NCBI GenBank assembly: GCA_021373255.1
Contig: JAJFTD010000076.1
Coordinates: 1 to 64,000 of the forward strand
Origin: a bacterium
Lineage (GTDB): Bacteria > Armatimonadota > UBA5829
Length of the DNA stretch: 64,000 nt
Direction of reading: 5' to 3'
The position numbers and the translations under genes were made by a program. Positions 61,243 through 64,000 of this stretch are shown here, piece by piece (position 1 is the first letter of the stretch; every line of letters begins with the position of its first letter). Below the pieces are notes generated by a model that searched no databases, had not been told where the DNA came from, and was given only the letters and a program-made list of their open reading frames with translations.

Positions 61243-62493
61243 CTACAGATGCTCTACAGTGTTGTCCCGTCGAGCTTTCTCAGCAGCAAAGACTATCAGG
61301 TGGCTCTCAAGGGAGACATCAGGCCCTGATGTTATATACGAAGGGTCGTTATTACGAACAGCATTCAGGAAGTTCCCCATCAACCCAAAGTCACCTCCAC
61401 CATGTCCTGATGTAATGAGACCGTCGCCTGTATCCAGTGGAATCGCTGATTTTTTGCCGCTGAGGAAATCATAATGGTCAATGCCGGTTTCCGTGCACTT
61501 GAGCGCGCCCTGATCCCCCATAATGAAGACCTCACGGCCTGCTGCAAAGTTGAATGCTGACATTGTAAACGAGGCAGTGGCGCCGCCCTCAAATTCTAGA
61601 TTGACTACCTGATGATCTACAACATCATTGTCACATGCAAACACGCAGCGCCCATATGGTCCATTTTCCAACTCCCGCATTACCGCTTCTTCGGTTGCTT
61701 CATGCGTTAATACATTCACAGGCCACTCATCCAGTGAATTGATTCTATCCCGAATGTAGATTTTAAGCGCAGAATACGGGCACTTCGACTCTATATCCCT
61801 CGGGCAATCAGTGCAGCGATCAGCCGCACCCTTTGGCTGATTCTCGCGAGTGAAGTATGAGAGGCTTCCGAATGATGAGACTGACTTGCACTTCGATGGT
61901 ATGAAGTAATTGAGAATATCCATATCGTGGCAGGATTTTGCCAGAAGCATCGAGGAGGACTCTTTCTCATTCCGCCAATTACCACGCACGTATGAATGCG
62001 CTTGATGCCAGAAGCCGACCTGTTCGATTAACTGAATATCGCGGATATCGCCAATTACTCCGCTATCTATGATCTCTTTGAGCTTGATATTCAATGCCGT
62101 GTATCGTAGAACATGGCATACAGCAAGCATCACTCCGTTTTTTATAACAGCGTCATATATAACCTTGCAATCTTCAGGAGTTGGGGCCATTGGTTTTTCG
62201 AGCATGAGGTGATAGCCCATACCCGCCAGAGCAACCGCTGGGTCGCGATGCTGTGCATCCTGAGTGCAGATAAGAGCTGCTTCAGCCAGTTTTGGCTTGT
62301 CCAGAATATCTTTCCAATCATGAAATCGAAGCTCTTCAGGGATGTTATATGTGTCTCCAAATCTATTGCGAACCTCATCAATCGGCTCACATACAGCTAT
62401 AACTTCCCCTTCATCTGGACTTGATTGTATATATTTTGTGTAGCCCGAACCTCTACAACCAGCGCCTACGACAACAAACGAAACCTTTCTCAA
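61243..62493 (-). CDS. Gfo/Idh/MocA-family oxidoreductase with cysteine cluster (copy 2)
   Basis: The 416-residue paralogue of the gene at 42661 starts with TTG, seven nt after GAGG, at the position equivalent to that gene's ATG. It keeps VSFVVVGAGCRGSGYTKY, LMLEKPMAPTPEDC, the CTDCPRDIESKCPY cysteine pattern and GHGGGDFGLM. Most differences are conservative, so the duplication is fairly recent. It lies downstream of the LacI repressor gene on the same strand, separated by a repeat-rich gap, and probably acts on the sugar that this regulon handles. Confidence 0.88.
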   Translation of the reverse strand: MRKVSFVVVGAGCRGSGYTKYIQSSPDEGEVIAVCEPIDEVRNRFGDTYNIPEELRFHDWKDILDKPKLAEAALICTQDAQHRDPAVALAGMGYHLMLEKPMAPTPEDCKVIYDAVIKNGVMLAVCHVLRYTALNIKLKEIIDSGVIGDIRDIQLIEQVGFWHQAHSYVRGNWRNEKESSSMLLAKSCHDMDILNYFIPSKCKSVSSFGSLSYFTRENQPKGAADRCTDCPRDIESKCPYSALKIYIRDRINSLDEWPVNVLTHEATEEAVMRELENGPYGRCVFACDNDVVDHQVVNLEFEGGATASFTMSAFNFAAGREVFIMGDQGALKCTETGIDHYDFLSGKKSAIPLDTGDGLITSGHGGGDFGLMGNFLNAVRNNDPSYITSGPDVSLESHLIVFAAEKARRDNTVEHL

Positions 62494-62645
62494 AATACTA
62501 CCTCTTATGAATCAAGTTGGATACTTGTTGGATTTACGGAAAGAGGTTGTTTCGGGATACCCCTATCCCGAAACCCCTTCGTATGCAGTGGGAGTATCGG
62601 GAAAGGGGTTTCCCGATACAACTTTAATACTACCTCTTATGAATC
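62494..62645. repeat. 20-bp direct repeats flanking twin hairpins
   Basis: The same 20 bp (containing TACTACCTCTTATGAATC) occurs at 62494-62513 and 62626-62645. Between them stand two 11-bp stem hairpins with 4-nt loops: 62549-62574 (GTTTCGGGATA, CCCC loop) and 62594-62619 (GTATCGGGAAA, GGGG loop). On the minus strand each copy supplies AAGAGGTAG, the Gfo gene's ribosome site in the proximal copy. This looks like an insertion or duplication in the lacI-Gfo gap. Confidence 0.7.
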
Positions 62646-62663
62646 GAGCAGGGTATCAGCGAA

Positions 62664-63704
62664 TTAATTAATCTTTGCGCAGGATTGTCTCTCGATAAGC
62701 CTAGTGGGCATGAGCCTAATTATAGGCTCATCGGTTTCTGATTGGAATTGGGACATCAGCAAATCTACAGCCGTTTTTCCCATCTCTTCAAATGGTTGGT
62801 AGATTGTTGTTAGTGGTGGAATGGAATATTCCGTGAGCGTATCTCCACTATAGCCGACAATAGAGATATCATCCGGGATTTTCATTCCATACTCATGTAT
62901 TGCCAGCATTGCGCCTAATGCGACATGATCACCAGCAGCAAATACAGCAGTGAAATCACGCGTTTTGGCCAGCAACTCACGCATTACCCTGTGACCACTT
63001 TCCAGCTTGTAATTCGTCTCAACAATCAGTTCTTCTCGAACCTCAATATTGTTTTCTCTAAGCACATCCATATAAGTCTGTCGTCGAACATCACCATGTC
63101 CTGTGCCTGGTGAACCTGCCAAGTGAGCGATTTTTTTATGTCCAAGCCCTATCAGGTAATTCATCGCCTCACGCGTGCCCGCTTCATCGTCTGTTGCGAC
63201 ACGTGAGAAAGGTCCGGCTGGAAACTCCACAATTACTGTAGGCACTCTCTGATTCAAGAGCAAATTGGTCAGATTCGGTGGCAATTGCGCATCTATCACA
63301 AGTCCATCACACTGCCTTTGTAGAAGGAATTCTAGTTTCTTCCGCTTTTCAGCTTCCGAAATAGCTCGTTCTTCCTGAATGACTACTATGTTGTAACCTA
63401 ACTCAGCGGTTCTTTCTTCTATACCGTTAACGAGGCGTCCAAAGATAGGAACATCAAGAACCGGAACAACCACGCCGATTGCAAGGCTTTTACCTCTACG
63501 AAGTGCAGAAGCTAAAAGATTGCACCTGTAATTGAGTTGATCGCATGCCTCAAGCACTTTGTGGCGGGTTTCAGGCTTTACCTGCGGGTGGTCTTGTAGA
63601 ACCCTTGTTACTGTCATATGTGAAACGCCTGCAAGACGAGCTACATCCAATTTTGAGACAACTCGTGGTTTGCCAGCCGATTTTGGTGTGTTCATATCTA
63701 CCAT
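62664..63704 (-). CDS. LacI-family transcriptional repressor
   Basis: The 346-residue regulator has an N-terminal LacI helix-turn-helix (KLDVARLAGVSHMTVTRVLQDHPQVKPETRHKV), the hinge region LASALRRGKS and a periplasmic-binding-protein-like sensor (IGVVVPVLDVPIFGRLVNGIE, FAAGDHVALGAMLAIHEYG, DISIVGYSGD). A LacI-type palindrome abuts its own promoter. Four matching sites occur elsewhere in the window, in front of propeller, GH39 and beta-mannosidase genes and at the window end. It is the best candidate for their regulator. Effector is unknown. No strong ribosome site precedes the start, and a second ATG lies three codons later. Confidence 0.93.
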   Translation of the reverse strand: MVDMNTPKSAGKPRVVSKLDVARLAGVSHMTVTRVLQDHPQVKPETRHKVLEACDQLNYRCNLLASALRRGKSLAIGVVVPVLDVPIFGRLVNGIEERTAELGYNIVVIQEERAISEAEKRKKLEFLLQRQCDGLVIDAQLPPNLTNLLLNQRVPTVIVEFPAGPFSRVATDDEAGTREAMNYLIGLGHKKIAHLAGSPGTGHGDVRRQTYMDVLRENNIEVREELIVETNYKLESGHRVMRELLAKTRDFTAVFAAGDHVALGAMLAIHEYGMKIPDDISIVGYSGDTLTEYSIPPLTTIYQPFEEMGKTAVDLLMSQFQSETDEPIIRLMPTRLIERQSCAKIN

Positions 63705-63843
63705 GCCGTTGTTATAATAATAAGGAAGTTAGGCTCGATGCGTAAGAAATCCTCTTTGAACGTCAAGATATGTATTTGTCTCTCCACTATTTACAGCCTA
63801 ACACATGCTGCGCATAGGAGACCTTATATCTAAATTATTCATG

Positions 63844-63885
63844 TGTTCACGTGCACAGTTTACCTTACGTATCTCATTTTGTCAA
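63844..63885 (-). promoter_or_regulatory. Promoter and operator of the LacI repressor gene
   Basis: On the minus strand TTGACA (63880-63885) and TAAACT (63857-63862) are spaced by 17 bp. The palindrome at 63844-63857 (plus strand TGTTCACGTGCACA) abuts the -10, consistent with autorepression. The 5' leader to 63704 is about 140 nt. Confidence 0.76.
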
Positions 63886-63946
63886 TGATATTCGTGCTGA
63901 ATGAGTGCATGAATACGATCTTGCATATTTAGCAACCTCTTGCGTA

Positions 63947-64000
63947 TTGACAAGCCGCCAATCTTGTGGGATCATAAAGAATGAAGCAACTGTTCACGTG
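63947..64000 (+). promoter_or_regulatory. Divergent promoter with LacI-type operator cut by the window end
   Basis: TTGACA (63947-63952) is followed by AT-rich candidate -10 sequences (GATCAT at 63970-63975). TGTTCACGTG starts at 63991 and runs to the last base, so the right half-site lies outside. It points to a further regulon member transcribed rightward beyond the window. The -10 is not certain. Confidence 0.55.

Noticed and set aside
1-64000. tRNA or rRNA genes
   Set aside because: No cloverleaf arms, TTCGANNC-type loop with matching acceptor stem, or rRNA-like stretch was seen by eye.

Overview
The window looks like a chromosomal segment of a free-living, saprophytic Gram-negative-type bacterium, most likely Armatimonadota or a neighbouring PVC/FCB-like lineage. 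The grounds are moderate GC, prepilin-type H-X9-DG proteins placed next to glycosidase genes, a PEP-CTERM protein, GntR-headed sugar-sensing repressors, several Gfo/Idh/MocA oxidoreductases, and TTG starts with good Shine-Dalgarno sequences. The phylum is an inference from gene content; no rRNA, tRNA or CRISPR array was recognised.

Layout. 1-603: IS481-type transposase cut by the window edge. 660-3873: metY-metX-metW methionine operon. 3870-9605: assorted genes (outer-membrane barrel-like protein, SDR, thioredoxin-fold protein without its reactive cysteine, LexA, STAS protein, CPBP protease, amidohydrolase). 9739-14121: tightly overlapping hisC-aroF-tyrA-cmk-plsC operon. 14118-23699: first carbohydrate region: GH78 and GH36 glycosidases, a Gfo/Idh/MocA plus MDR dehydrogenase pair, a divergent GntR/LacI-type regulator and a uroporphyrinogen-decarboxylase-fold protein. 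23850-25715: secreted triple-repeat protein, followed by a 142-bp MITE-like element.

26155-43908: second carbohydrate region: ABC sugar importer (two permeases and a binding protein, no ATPase), an ADP-ribosylglycohydrolase-family protein with a sugar-binding-like tail, a pseudopilin, two paralogous GntR-type repressors of 370 residues each, a metallophosphoesterase/PQQ-propeller fusion, a DUF4380-like protein, a large secreted GH2 enzyme and a Gfo/Idh/MocA oxidoreductase. Five promoters here share one design: a -35/-10 pair followed at once by a TGTAGTRAT-type operator, so they probably form one local regulon.

43974-64000: third carbohydrate region: modular secreted beta-propeller proteins (one with PEP-CTERM), two large GH39-like enzymes with paired carbohydrate-binding-like domains, another pseudopilin, a deacetylase-fold protein, a GH2 beta-mannosidase-like enzyme, a second Gfo/Idh/MocA paralogue and a LacI repressor. 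A TGTTCACGTGAACA-type palindrome lies at five places (the fifth cut by the window end), at four of them abutting a -10 box, and the terminal LacI gene is the likely regulator.

Taken together, regions two and three look like polysaccharide-utilisation loci built without SusC/SusD: each unit combines a repressor, a pseudopilin, secreted or exported glycosidases, putative glycan-binding propellers and sugar-oxidising Gfo/Idh/MocA enzymes, with the repressors also controlling their own genes. The pseudopilin/propeller/GH39 arrangement is the most unusual system in the window.
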